Shown piece by piece: positions 25,783 to 38,700 of a stretch of DNA of 64,000 nt. The notes under the pieces are model-generated. The model saw only the letters and a list, made by a program, of their open reading frames with translations, was not told where the DNA came from and did no database searches. Origin of the DNA: 2-01-FULL-45-10 sp964450115. GTDB taxonomy: Bacteria; Omnitrophota; Gorgyraeia; 2-01-FULL-45-10. Positions within the stretch are counted from its first letter, which is position 1. Every line of letters starts with the position of its first letter. Made by a program: the position numbers and the translations under genes. Location: the NCBI GenBank assembly GCA_964450115.1, contig CAYVCD010000001.1, positions 1 to 64,000 of the forward strand, given 5' to 3'.

Positions 25783-26781
25783 ATGTCTAGAGTGCCACGC
25801 ATATACATAGAAAATGCGGTATGTTACATCACCTCCAGAGGTGACCATGAAGGAGCTATATTTAAGGAGGATGGTGACTACAAGGCTTATATGGAGTTAT
25901 TGAAAAAGACAAAAGATCAGTTTAAATTTAAGCTCTTTGCGTTTTGTCTGCTTCCGAATCATGCGCATCTGCTCATTGAGCCTGATGAAGAGAGCACAAT
26001 ATCGCAGACGATGCATGGGTTAAGCTCAAATTACACGAAGTATTTTAATGGCAAATATAAGAGTAGCGGACATCTTTTTCAGGAAAGATACAAGATGGCT
26101 CTCGTAGAAAAAGATCCCAATATCGCTAATATGACCGCATATATTAACCTGAATCCAAAAGCCGTGGGAGTCACCTCAGAACCAAAGAGTTATCAGTATT
26201 CAAGTTATCCGTCTTACCTATATTATGGCGGGAGTAAGGGAAGTTTAATTGGCATTCCGGTAATATCGATCGAGAAAGAAGTGCGGGAGGTGTCGACGCA
26301 CCTTAACGGAAGAAGATACGAAGATTATGTTAATAGTATATCATCGGAAGTCCTGCAGAATATCGGTAAGGAATTATCCAAAAAACCTATCATAGGATCA
26401 GATGAATTCGTTACAAGAGTAAAGTCAAAGATAGAGAGCGAAAAGCTAAAAGCTGAAACAGAAAAAGCTGGGGCCGGCGCGGTGGCCAGGAACAGTAAGA
26501 GATTTATCATTGTCTCCGGAATCGTTATCGCTGTATTGGGACTATTGACTTTTTACCTATATTCAAGAACCATTTCTTTTAAGAGCACTCTTAAGAACAG
26601 GGAAGTAGAGCTCAGGCTGGGAGCGGTAAAGGCCAGGGGAGAGATAAAGAAAGATTTGAATGAAAGGTACCATGCTGACATGGTCTCTTATGAAGCGATG
26701 ACAAAGAGACTTGAGATAGAGAAGAAGAGGGCGGTGGAGTTGGAAAATAAATTGAAAGCTGAAGGCGCCCCAAAGATCTGA
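25783..26781 (+). CDS. RAYT (Y1 HUH) transposase domain fused to membrane helix and coiled coil
   Basis: 332 residues. Residues 1-230 are a REP-associated tyrosine transposase-like domain: HUH motif PNHAHLLIE (H60, H62), catalytic Tyr candidate Y120 in AYINLNPKAVG, and YQYSSYPSYLYYGG. This is followed by a membrane helix at 241-262 and a coiled-coil tail (265-332) homologous to the preceding small protein at 25187. Normal RAYTs are soluble and end before this. The catalytic residues are kept. AGGAG precedes ATG 25783. It sits directly after the riboswitch and 10 bp before the giant gene. Either a domesticated DNA-binding or nicking domain tethered to the membrane, or a recent gene fusion. Confidence 0.88.
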   Translation: MSRVPRIYIENAVCYITSRGDHEGAIFKEDGDYKAYMELLKKTKDQFKFKLFAFCLLPNHAHLLIEPDEESTISQTMHGLSSNYTKYFNGKYKSSGHLFQERYKMALVEKDPNIANMTAYINLNPKAVGVTSEPKSYQYSSYPSYLYYGGSKGSLIGIPVISIEKEVREVSTHLNGRRYEDYVNSISSEVLQNIGKELSKKPIIGSDEFVTRVKSKIESEKLKAETEKAGAGAVARNSKRFIIVSGIVIAVLGLLTFYLYSRTISFKSTLKNREVELRLGAVKARGEIKKDLNERYHADMVSYEAMTKRLEIEKKRAVELENKLKAEGAPKI

Positions 26782-26791
26782 ACGAAAGAAG

Positions 26792-29700
26792 ATGATCTAT
26801 ATGAAAAGCTTAAAAGGTAATGCTATAGTATCGGGGTGTTTTAAACTCGCGTTTATCGCATTCCTTATGACAGGCCTATGGACCAGCACTACCGCGAGCA
26901 ACCCGGATTACTACGAGTGGACGCAGAACAACTGGAACAGCAGCGCCAATCCGGCAGCGCAGGGTTCCCACCCCGGTAGCCAGACCGGCTGGACCAATTA
27001 TTTTAGTAAAGACACGCCCCTTGGCATAGATACTTCCAGCGGCAAGGTGAAGCTAGCAACACTACCGTATACAATTACGAATACGACGCCAACCGATTTT
27101 AATTCCACTGAATTTCAGAATATAGAAAAAGTGAGCGATGGAAATGGAGCGTTGAGGCTCTTACCTACTATTAATGACCCCTTTGCAAATAATGAACTTC
27201 GTAAATGGAGAGCGCTTCCGAGCACTCCTTATTTTAATGCCAATACCAGATTTACGCGTATGGGTGATTATATATACTCCATATTCGTCTCCGGAGACGG
27301 CAAGCAGTTTGGCCGTATAAAAGTAAGCGACATATCGGATCCTGCCATTCTTCCAAAATGGCAATTTTTGACTTCTCTGCCCGTTCCATTAGGCGCCGGC
27401 GCGGCGATAACCAACGATGGCCAGTATATATTCGTCCTGCGCGGCGGTGGTTCCAACGCGGCTTATTTTTATCTGCCTCCGGAAGGAACTAACCCCGGAA
27501 CTAATCCATTCACCACGGCTGACAATCCAATAACTTTACCTGTGGCAGGAAGCGAGGATCCCGTTCTTGCATGGCCTAAATTCTCTAGTTTGTCTGAAGG
27601 TGCCCAGAAAGGATCGTCGGTGATTCATGTTGGTACGATAGCCGATCGTTTCGCAAAAGTGGCGGATAGAGGACAGTTGTATGCTGTGTCAGGTGGCAAT
27701 AGAACGGGTTTTTTTTACTACGACACATTTAACAAGGAATGGAGAAGGTTCACTAATCCGTCAAGAGCGGCTGTGAATGTTGGAGCCACGCTTATCCATA
27801 GAGGCGGCGATTCTGTTTATCTGGTATTTGGAGACGGCTATAATGGCCGTATAGATAGATTTAGCAGAAGTTCTGGGACATGGTCTAATGCCTCCAGTAA
27901 TACGTTTTTTCCCAAAGATCCGAATTTAATTTCTTTTCCGACTCTATGGGAAGGCTCTGTCTGCTCGTATCCCGGCTCAGGAGATTACGTATATGCGGCA
28001 TTCTGTTATTATACCTATATGCAGCCCTATAGATCGGGCGCCAATCACACGCTCCGGGGATTTTTTAGGTTCGGGCCGCTATCCGACCCAAATCCTACCT
28101 GGCAAAGACTTGATGATGCGCCTGCCTGGATAGAGACTACTGCTTCGATCATCTATGACCCCGGTGCAGGAACAGGCGCTGAAGGAAATAAGTTGCATCT
28201 CTTTTCCGGTAGGAATTATACCCGGCCCTGGGTATACAAAACAGATAATCCGGACCCCTCTCAAAACCATTGGGAAACAATGTCTATGCCCTTAACTTAT
28301 ACAACCAACAGCTCGATGGTCTACGTAAAAGCGGATACTTATACGGGAAATAAGGATTATATGTATATGGTCGTCAGAAACACATGGTTTCTCCGCTACG
28401 ATGTTGCAGCGAATAAGTGGGATCTACTGGCATATCTACCAGAGACTGCCGGAGATCATCCCGGTAATCGCCTTACCTACTTGAATGGATATATTTATTA
28501 CCTGGCGGGAAATAACAGTGCTGATCCGCTAGATGGATATAAGAGCGGATTTTACAGATATAGGGTATCTCAGACGTTGAATGGAAGCGACTCATGGGAT
28601 CCAAAAACCGTCCTTCCGCAATTCCCAAGAGTGGATTTAAATACGAGCGATGCCATATTTAATAATGTAAATGCAGGCTCGGGCATTATAGGCATATCGC
28701 AGGGCGGTAGGAATTTTATATACGGCATCAGAAGTTCATCAAGCAGCTATTTTTATGCGATGGAAATTGGTGCCGACAATGCTCCCGTAGGAGGCTGGAT
28801 TACCATGCCCAGCACAAGGGATAAATATAACAATTTAACCACTTTTAATACAACAAATTTGGTATACCCGGGTTATCCGGAAGACGGCGGTCAGCATACC
28901 TACATATATGCCATCACGTACTTCAATACCGTAAGTGTCAGAAGCGGTTATTGTATATATAAGTATGGACCTATCGAACACGACACTGATACGGATCCCT
29001 CTACCGCCGCGCAATGGACCGAACTTTCGGCTACCTATCCTCACGATGTTACCACCGGACATAACATGTCCATCGCGTATCCTGGCACAGGCCAATATCT
29101 ATACACAACTACCGGTACATCAGATACATCGCTTGGCAGGTATAACATGCCTACAGGTGAATGGACCAAGCTCGATACTGTAGTACCCGTTGCCTATGAA
29201 TATTACAGCCATGCTGTCGGAGGCAATAACAGCGTATACTTAACGACATATTATTCACAAAATAGTTTTTACCGTTATGATGTGACTTCGGGAAGGTGGG
29301 ATGATCTGCCGATGGATCAGGGCGGTTTCTATTTCGAGGCCGGCAATGCGGTCAAGGACTCAAATAACAATGTATATTTTGTGGGGGGTAGGTCAGGTGA
29401 TAATATATCCTCACATCTCTGGATATACAGTACTTCGCTAAAGAAGTGGGTTGGGCTTATGCGGGCGCCATTTCATTTGTCCAGAGGGACTAAAGCCGAA
29501 TATTTGAGTGGTAAGGACAACTCTATAAATTCAATCTATGTAACAGAGGGTAGGCAGTCGAATCGGTTCTGCAAGTATAATATCACAAATGACGCTTGGA
29601 GTTTTTGCAAGCCTATTAAAACGGCTGTTACTACCGGCAGCCAGATAACTACCGATGGTATAAGCAAGATATACTTTGTGGCCGGAGGTGATGCTATCGG

Positions 29701-32700
29701 TAAGACAGTATGGATCTACAATGCGCTTCAGGATGATGGCCAGGCGGATCCCTGGGGTGAGTTTCGCGAAAGCCTTAAGTTGCCATTTGCCTCTACCGTC
29801 ACCGCGGACTTGATGGAATATGCTCAAGGTAATCTATATTTAGTGGCGCAAAACAGTAACACCTTCTATAAGTATCAAGTTGACGGTCAGTTGTCAGGGT
29901 GGGACTCAACAAGCCTTAGGCCTGTAGGCGATTCCGGCTCAGGAAGCACCATAGTGCCGAGCGGCGGAATATGCCTTTATTATCCCGGCGCGGGATCAAA
30001 GCTATACTGTATACCAAGAGATGGATTTAGCGATTTTCTATCCTATGATATAGGTACCGACCTATGGAGCCCTTTAAAAGAGATGCCCTGGATACCATCT
30101 GCCGGAGTGTCGGCTATAATTGACGCCGGCGAAAGTTGGGTCTATACGTATAACTCAGCCTGGCGCGACATTCTGATACGGTATGATAAGACCGATAATA
30201 TTTGGGACGCCATACCTTCCATGCCCGCTGCGCTAAAAGGGAACTCTGCGTTATGTGCATACAAAGGATATGTATATATTCTTAACGGAGGCGCCGGAGA
30301 CGGTTCCTTTTCCCGCTATAATACAGAAGGAGAGGTATGGGAACAGCTTCAGTCACCCTATTCTGCAAACTCATCGTTCACATTTCCGAACCAGGGTATA
30401 TTTGCGCTTCCGGTAGAAAATCCTTATGATGGAAAAGCGTATATATATTTTACAGAGGGGTATGGCCTCAGCCGGTTTTTCAGATATAGTATAAACGACA
30501 ACACATGGCAGACAGTGACAGCTCCGCCCGGAGGAACGACTTGGAAATACGGCAACAGTATGACTCAGGTGGGAAATTACCTCTATATTGTTGATGGCAA
30601 TGGTACGAATTTTTGGAAGTATCGTCTTGATGACTTCTACGACATGTCGTTTTCTGTTCCTCTTCCCGAGTCCGTAGGCAGGGGCGCCAGCGTCGCCTAT
30701 AGCAGCTACGATGGCCGCGTCTATTTCTTCTCCGGCGCCAGATTCTCTTATTTTTATAAATGGCTGCCGGGCGCAACGGGATGGACCCCATTAGCGAGCT
30801 GCCCCGTGTCGGTCAATGACAGCCAATCTAACCTGCTTTATCCCGGATTTGGAAAGTACCTCTATTACATACAAGGCTCATCATATGGGTATAGCGACCC
30901 TTCATCCGTTTTCCTTAGGTATAGTATGGACCCGACGACACCGGCCTCGGACAGATGGACCGAGCTTACTCCCTCTTCTTTCGGCATATATGTGCCGGGC
31001 ACATTGCTTTATGCGGGAGGTCAAAATTTTTATGTTGCAAAAGGATATGATAGCGTTTTCTTGAGCAAATATTCCGCATTCTGCTTCGGTGATTATGTTT
31101 CTAAGCCGATAGAAGTGGGAAGGCATTGCAAATGGGGCACGATAAGCTGGGATAGCATAGGGAGCGGATCGGTGGGAGTGAGCGCAAGAACAGGTAGCAA
31201 ACTGCTTAACGCTAATCTTACCGATGCTCTTGACTGGGGGCAAGTCACGAGCGTTGGAAACGGACAGAATCTATCCGATCCTTCAAGGCCGTTATCAAGC
31301 ATCAAAGACACAGATAAATATATACAATATCGGGTAGATTTTTCCACGGATGAAACTGGCGTTGGGGTGATAATGCCTCGACTGGATGAGATAAGGATAA
31401 ATTGGGAGAAATATGCCTCAGAAAAGACCCTCGTCTCGTCGCCATACAACACAGGGTGGGATAAAAACAGATTAAGAAAATTGATGTGGAATAATGCGGG
31501 CGCTCTTATGAATCCTACAGGCAGCGAAATACGTTTTCAACTGCGTACATCAGCAAATGGCAGTGCGTGGAGCGACTGGCTGGGACCGCTCGGTACAAGG
31601 ATGTCAACCTACGCCTTAAGCGATGATAGCTTATACGTGCGCTCCGGAGACATAAAGCAGCTTAATGCATCCGATAGCTGCGCCTCTCTTTATTATGAAT
31701 TGGAGAATTTCAACTTCTGGCAGGATGTCGCCATAAGCAATAATGGACCCAGCAGCATAGCGGCGGGTCAGGTAGCTCTGATAGACATAAACAGTTCCGC
31801 GACGCATTTTTGGAATAATGTAGCTTCATCTGGCCAGGATATTAGATTTTTTGACGGAACGAACAAGATGTCATATTTTCTGGCAAAGTTTGATAATCAA
31901 AGTGATATCGCGCAGATAGCCGTAAAACTAAATAGTGCCATAGCGCCAGGCGCTACCATGCATGTATATATGTTTTACGGAAACGCTAGGGCGTTCTCTG
32001 AAAGTAACGATATAATCAGAAATCTTACTGCTATTAAAACCGATCCGAGCATAAGTAATATAGGATGGTGGGATTGCGACCAGAGGATGGTCGCCTCATC
32101 GGCCTATTACACTCCTGACTCATCAGGCATGGGCACTCGACTATATATGAGAAAGAACATTGTGGTCAAGTCTGGTGAGGGTGTGTCCGGCGGTAATGCA
32201 TTTTATATGGATGGCGCAAGCGGTTACATGACAACATATCGGGTATCGAGTTCTTTCAGCTATAAAGGGCTAGACAGGACATTCTCTCTATGGATAAAGC
32301 CGGAAGTGGATCCCTCCGGATCGTGCTTACTATCCAGCTATCCCATCAATGGATACAATTACAGGATACAGTTAAATTCGGCCAGGGAGATGACTATCTA
32401 TATTTCAAATTCAACACCCGGCACGGCATTTAAAGACTTTTCAGTAAAAGCCAATGCAAAAATTCCGGCAGATAGTAGTTGGCATAATATAGTATGGGTC
32501 TTGAAAGGCAAAAATGGAGCAATAACAGGAGCTGTCAATAACGGTGCCGGCAAGGTTCGATATACCACTTCTTCCCCCCACAGCTTAACGCCTTTTACGC
32601 CTATTTCTGTATTCGCAATGGGCGAGCCAACTTATAATACGCTGCAAACAATAACAAGCGTTCCGGATGCAACGCATTTTGATACCGCTATTGACTATGT

Positions 32701-35700
32701 TGCCAATGCAGATGTAACCGGCACTTATTGCGCCGGGGGAACGACATCTCTCTATTTAGACGGCACCCTTGTCGGCGGGCCATTTACGCACTATATTACA
32801 GATTGGAGTTATGTCGACACTTCTTTCCCCAGTGGCACTAACTATATATTCGGTAGCTATACGGACTATGATAATTCTGACAGAAGCTGGCTCTACAAGG
32901 GGTATGTCGATAATCTATCATTTTATAATTATGCCTTTGACGAAACGTTGGCAAAATGTATGTATGCCGGAGCAAATCGAAATCTGGCCACCGTATTTTC
33001 CGGCGGTTATACAGACAATACGGGCGCGAATCTTAAGAATACCGGAAAATTTTATACTACCAATCCCACCATAGAGCCTATTTACGGCGTCTTCTATAAT
33101 TACGGTGATGGCGATACGCTGGCGTCGTTTGTGCAGGATCCCAGCGTAAATGCACTCGGCACGAGCATAAAGTACCAAGTTTCTCCGGACGGATATAACT
33201 GGTATTGGTGGGATAGTACAGCACCTGCCGGCGGAGCCTGGGTTATTGCTTCGGGAGGGACATCACAGGCAAACGTCTATACCGAGATAAATGCTAATCT
33301 CTCGACGTTCAGGAACATAAATCTTCCCACCGGAGTTTCTGCCGCATCGGGCGATTTTTACTGGCGCGCTTATCTTATGTCCACAGACGGCGGCACGAGC
33401 AATCCTCAGCTTAGGAATGTAACGATCAACGTTACGAATGGCGCCAGCTCCTACTATACCGATCCGGCGGGCTTAAAAAATATAAATATTGAGAACGAGA
33501 ATTGCGTTGCGGACAGGTGGATACAGTACAAGGCTATTCTCTATTCGGATGGGGAAAATACCCCCACACTCAACGACGTTGTATTGAGGTACATCGAGCC
33601 GTATATTACAATAGGATCGCCCTCTGGCGGTGAAACATGGGTAGCCGCCACTACAGAAAATATAACATGGACGTCCCATGGCCTCGAGGCTACAAAAGCG
33701 GCCCCTGCCACTCACGGAGTTCAGCTTAAATATTCTATCGATAACGGGGTCAGCTGGGTAAGCCCCGCCATCACCAATGATGCTCCCAATAGTAATACTC
33801 TCCCATGGAATATACCATTTGATCCGTCTCCGCAGGCTCGCGTCAGCATCGCTTCCAGCGATTACCCTGTAATAACCGCCACGTCTCCGGGCTCTTTCAG
33901 AATATTGGGTATTATACTTAATCTACCCAATGGCGGGGAGATATGGGAGAGAGGGTCTCTGCATTCTATTGAATACAGAACGTCAGGTTATGGGAGCCCA
34001 AGCACCAAATTAAAATTACAACTATCAAATGACGGCGGGCTCAGCTATAACACTACCCTGGCGCAGGAACAGACCGACGCGCCGCCATGGCAGATCCCAT
34101 GGAGAATCAATCAGTCCGCATCAGACAACATTAAGCTTAGAATATACGATGCAAATCCTGTTTTCTGCACACCATCGATAAGGATAGTTGATGAAAGTAA
34201 CAGCTTATTCAGCATAGTAGAACCTCCCAAAATAATAATAGACAGAGTGATGAAGGTTCCGGAGGAGGAAGTTATCGACGGAAAGATGATAGCAGGAAAA
34301 AGATATAGAATAGAATGGCATACCACATCACAACACTTCGCCGAAAATTTTATACTCGAGTACTCCAAGGACAATTTTGCGACACCCGGCATTTCTATTG
34401 GCACGGCCGCATCCGGCGTGTCGGGCGGAGTATTTCCTGCTCCCGCATCGCAACTTCAGTGCAATTATGTATGGCTGGTAATTCCCTATGACATAGCGGA
34501 TATCAAATTAAAGATAAGAGAAGATCCTGCTACTGTGCCGTCTCAGAGAGACACACCGGCCCCGCAAGAAGCGACAATAGCTTTGAGTATTATAGAGCCG
34601 TATTTTACTATTGTAAGGCCCAATGCAGGCGAAATATTTGTCAGTGGTGACAAAGAAAAAATTACTTGGACCACGACTGGTAGTGTCACAGGGCCGTTTA
34701 AACTTGAATATTGCACAGATTATAACGAAGTCGATCCGGGCGCATCCAGCTGGATGACTATTGAGACAAATACTGCATATCCATACTTGCCCGGAAGCAT
34801 ACCGCCCGATGTGCGTGAATATATATGGCCGGTACCTATTGTCACGCAGGACAAAGAAAATTGTCGCATCAGGATCACTGATATCAGTACTAATACGATA
34901 ACTGATATGTCTGATGTCAGCTTTAAGATTATTTCGCATGAAAAGATAGCTATAACGACTCCTGATGGAGGCGAAGAATGGGTTATGGGAGTGCCTTACA
35001 ATATAACATGGGGTGCAAACGGCCAGAGCGTTCTTAGTAAACAGTCACCTGTCTATGTTTATCTGTATTATTCCACAGATGATGGGAAGACATACAATGA
35101 AATACCGGAGATCGGTCCACAGGTTGCATGGAAAGAGTCGTGCGAATGGACACCGGAATTACCCGTTTCTACTACGAAAGCTAAAATAAAAATAGAGGCT
35201 CTTGATTTGAATGCTCATCCGTATCTTGTGGATGCGTCTGAGGGAGTCTTCAGTATAAAAGATCCCAGCATAAGCCGCATATGGTTGGAGCATGACGGAA
35301 CAGAGGTAGCGTCGGCTTATGCTACCGGTAATTACGATATAAGATGGGAGAGCTATGGCGCTGTAAGCAATAATATTAAGATTGAGTATAGGCTCAATGG
35401 CGCCGCATGGCAAACATTAACAGCATCTACGACAACACAGGAAGGCAGCGCCAGGCTAAAGCCGTGGGAGATCCCTAAGTCCGACGGAGCGCTGCTGGAA
35501 TTTAAAATGACAGATAATAACAGGGCGTCTGTTGTAAAAATATCGGACGTATTCAGCATAACAAAACCTGTTATTAACATAACTGCGCCTGCCGCTGATT
35601 TCCCATGGGTAGTAGGATTATCCGGTACGGTGAGCTGGACCACTCAAGGTGGGGATTTCCAGGCCATCAAAAGATTAAAAGTGCAGTGCATTGCCGATGC

Positions 35701-38700
35701 CACCCATACTTACGATATAGGCGAGATCACTACGGGATTAGAAGCTAACGCAGGCAGCTTTGATTGGACGCTGCCGGCAAATGCGCCATTGTCGACCGCC
35801 GTGAATAAGGCAACTATAAAGATATTCGATCCGGATCCAAGCGGAAGCGGCGTTACCGCTACGCTGCAGTTCAATATAAAGGAGCCTTCGCTGATAGTAG
35901 ATGTGCCTACTCAAGCCGATTCATGGAGGATCGGAAGCCAGAATAAGACTATCTCCTGGCATCGCCTCGGCATGGTCACCTATCCTATACATATATACTG
36001 CAGGACGCAGGACGGCGCGGAACACCTCCTGGCGGACATAGGCGATACCAACGTATCTGCATCATGGAACTGGACGAGCGTGGATTTCCCGGGAATCATT
36101 CCCGGAACCTCTTACATTGTAATACGGGATTCGACCGTGCCGGTGCCGATCGTTACAAAATTTGATACGGAAAGAAACGGACTATTTACGATAGAAGCGC
36201 CGAGGATAAAGATACTGGGTCCCGGCGATCCTAAAAAAATAGATAATAGCACCGATAATCCTAATTACGGGCAACAGTGGACTACCACGGATAGCAGGGG
36301 CGTTGAATGGGAATGCGACGGCATGATGGACGGACCGCTATTTAAAGTCGAATGGTCCAGAAGCGTCGGGGAGACGGTGGCGGCAAGCGGTACCATAGCA
36401 GAAGGCATTAATTCCGAGTCGCGTCTTGCGCTTTGGAGTGATATCCCTCAGGAGGCGGTCGGTCCGAATGTGCGGTTAAAGATCACGAACACAGGCTCCG
36501 CCTATGGAACGTTCGCTCAGTCCGCGCCGTTTACGGTATTTCCAGTGCCGGAATTTTTAACCCTTACAGCGCTTGATCCTGTTACGGACGCGTCTACTAA
36601 TACGGTACGAATAGGAAATACCTATAAAGTGAAATGGACGCGTAATGTTGCCGCATTCAGCAATGCGCTGGAGCTATCATTTGCCCTTACCGGAAGCCCG
36701 GCAATGTCGGATTGGCGGCCCATAACAGAAACTCCTGTGGCAAGGGACCTGGAATATTATACGTGGACCATTCCTCATACGGATATGATGCCTTATGCGG
36801 GCGCAAAACTCAGAATATATGATACCGCATCATGGAAAAGCTCTTCCGCGGCGCACACAGAAAAAATAGTATCAGTGGATATAGGTCGTCCGGTCTTTAA
36901 TAATATCAAACTGCTAAAGCCGGGTAGCGCGCAGGCCGTAAACTGCATTGCCCTGGCGGAGGTTGCGGATATCAGGTGGGGTTGGGATGGATATATCAGC
37001 GAAGACAACAACTCCGTTTCGATAAAGCTGATAGAAGACCTTAATGACAACGGAAAGATAGATATTAACGAATACAGTGCGCAGATAGGGACCTCTTCCA
37101 ACACAGGCAGTTATAACGGTTGGATAGTGCCGGTGAATGCGCCTGCAACAAATAAAGCCAGGATAGTGCTGCAGGACATCTTCGCAAATTACGGACTAGG
37201 GAATGAGGTTATTGATGCGTCCGAGAAGTTTACTATTATTAACCAGCCCGAGATAACGCTTGTCACTCCCAATGGCGGGCAGGACTATATTATAGGAACA
37301 GACAAGATAAGCTTTGAGTGGACTTCCAGGGGAATATCCGTAGATGAGGTCAAGATAGAGCTGTCTTCGGATGATTTTAACCCTGCTTCGACTCCATACT
37401 TGGTAACAGATGCCGCTCATCCCGATGGCAAATTCCCCAATACGGGAGAATTGCGCGATTGGTTAATACAGCAGGATTCCGCCGCGGGCAGTCATGTAAA
37501 GGCCCGCATAAGCATGGTCGGCAGAGAGTCTGAGATATTCGATGTTTCAAATAACTCTTTCCGTATAAGAAGCGGATTTATAGTAAAGACTCCGGCTTTG
37601 AATGAGAAATGGGCAACTAATGAAATTAAAGATATTACATGGGACACAAAAGGCGCGATACAAAAAGTGAGCTTGTTCTATAGTATCGATAATGGGATGA
37701 ATTTTAACCCTATTCCCGGGGCCAAGAACATAGATAATACCGGATCATTCTCATGGAGAGTGCCTAACGAGAGAACGGATATCAACGTTACAAAGGCCCA
37801 GATAATGGTCAAAGATGCCGGCGATACGGAAGGCATAATACAGAATAAGTCCGAACCTTTCGATATAATCTGGTACAAGATCAAGTTCTATATAATCGAT
37901 AAGGACACCTACAGCCCCATAGGAAATCTGATAGTGAGGAGCAAGGATGATACCGCGCTGTACTATCCGGGATGGAACGTTCCCATTGATTTGGTGAGCG
38001 CGCAGGAAAATGACTATCTTTCGTCTCCCATAAGCTATGAATTCCCCGCCGGTACATTTGTCGTTACCTGGTCTACGAGGCCGGATGCTTCCGGGAAATC
38101 GCCGTATTTCGACAGAGGCGTAGAGGTCAAATCGAATGTTGAAAATTCGAGAAAGGGCATCCTTGTTGAACTGGAAAGCGTCATCTCTGCTCAGATAGAA
38201 TGGCACGTTATTCTTACAAACTCCTATGTTGCCCAAAGCGATACGTTAAGCGCGACTGCCTGGATAGAGCGCCGGGGAAAATTGCAGGAGCCTATACCTA
38301 TGGATACCTCAGAACCGCCGGACGGCATACCGGATACGCTTGATAAGAGTAATTTTAAGTCCTGCGAACTGAAGGTATACGACTATGATACCGATACCAA
38401 CACGCCTCTCAAAGTCTTTACCGACGTTCTTCCGGACGATAAGGGATTGTATAAATTTGTCTGGAACCCTACGGGCCTCCAGGAGGGTAAGACATATTTT
38501 GTCAGGGCTACTATAACATATGGCGTCAGCAGCACTCCTTACACATCGGGAGGCACTTTCGACATAAGCGTGACAAAGGCGCAGTCGCAGATGATAACAG
38601 AGCATGCCGAACAGAAGACGCTTTTGGAGACTATAACCGGGCAGGCTGCCGTTATACAGACGGCCGTTACGACTACCATCCCGCAAAAGATAGACGAAGC

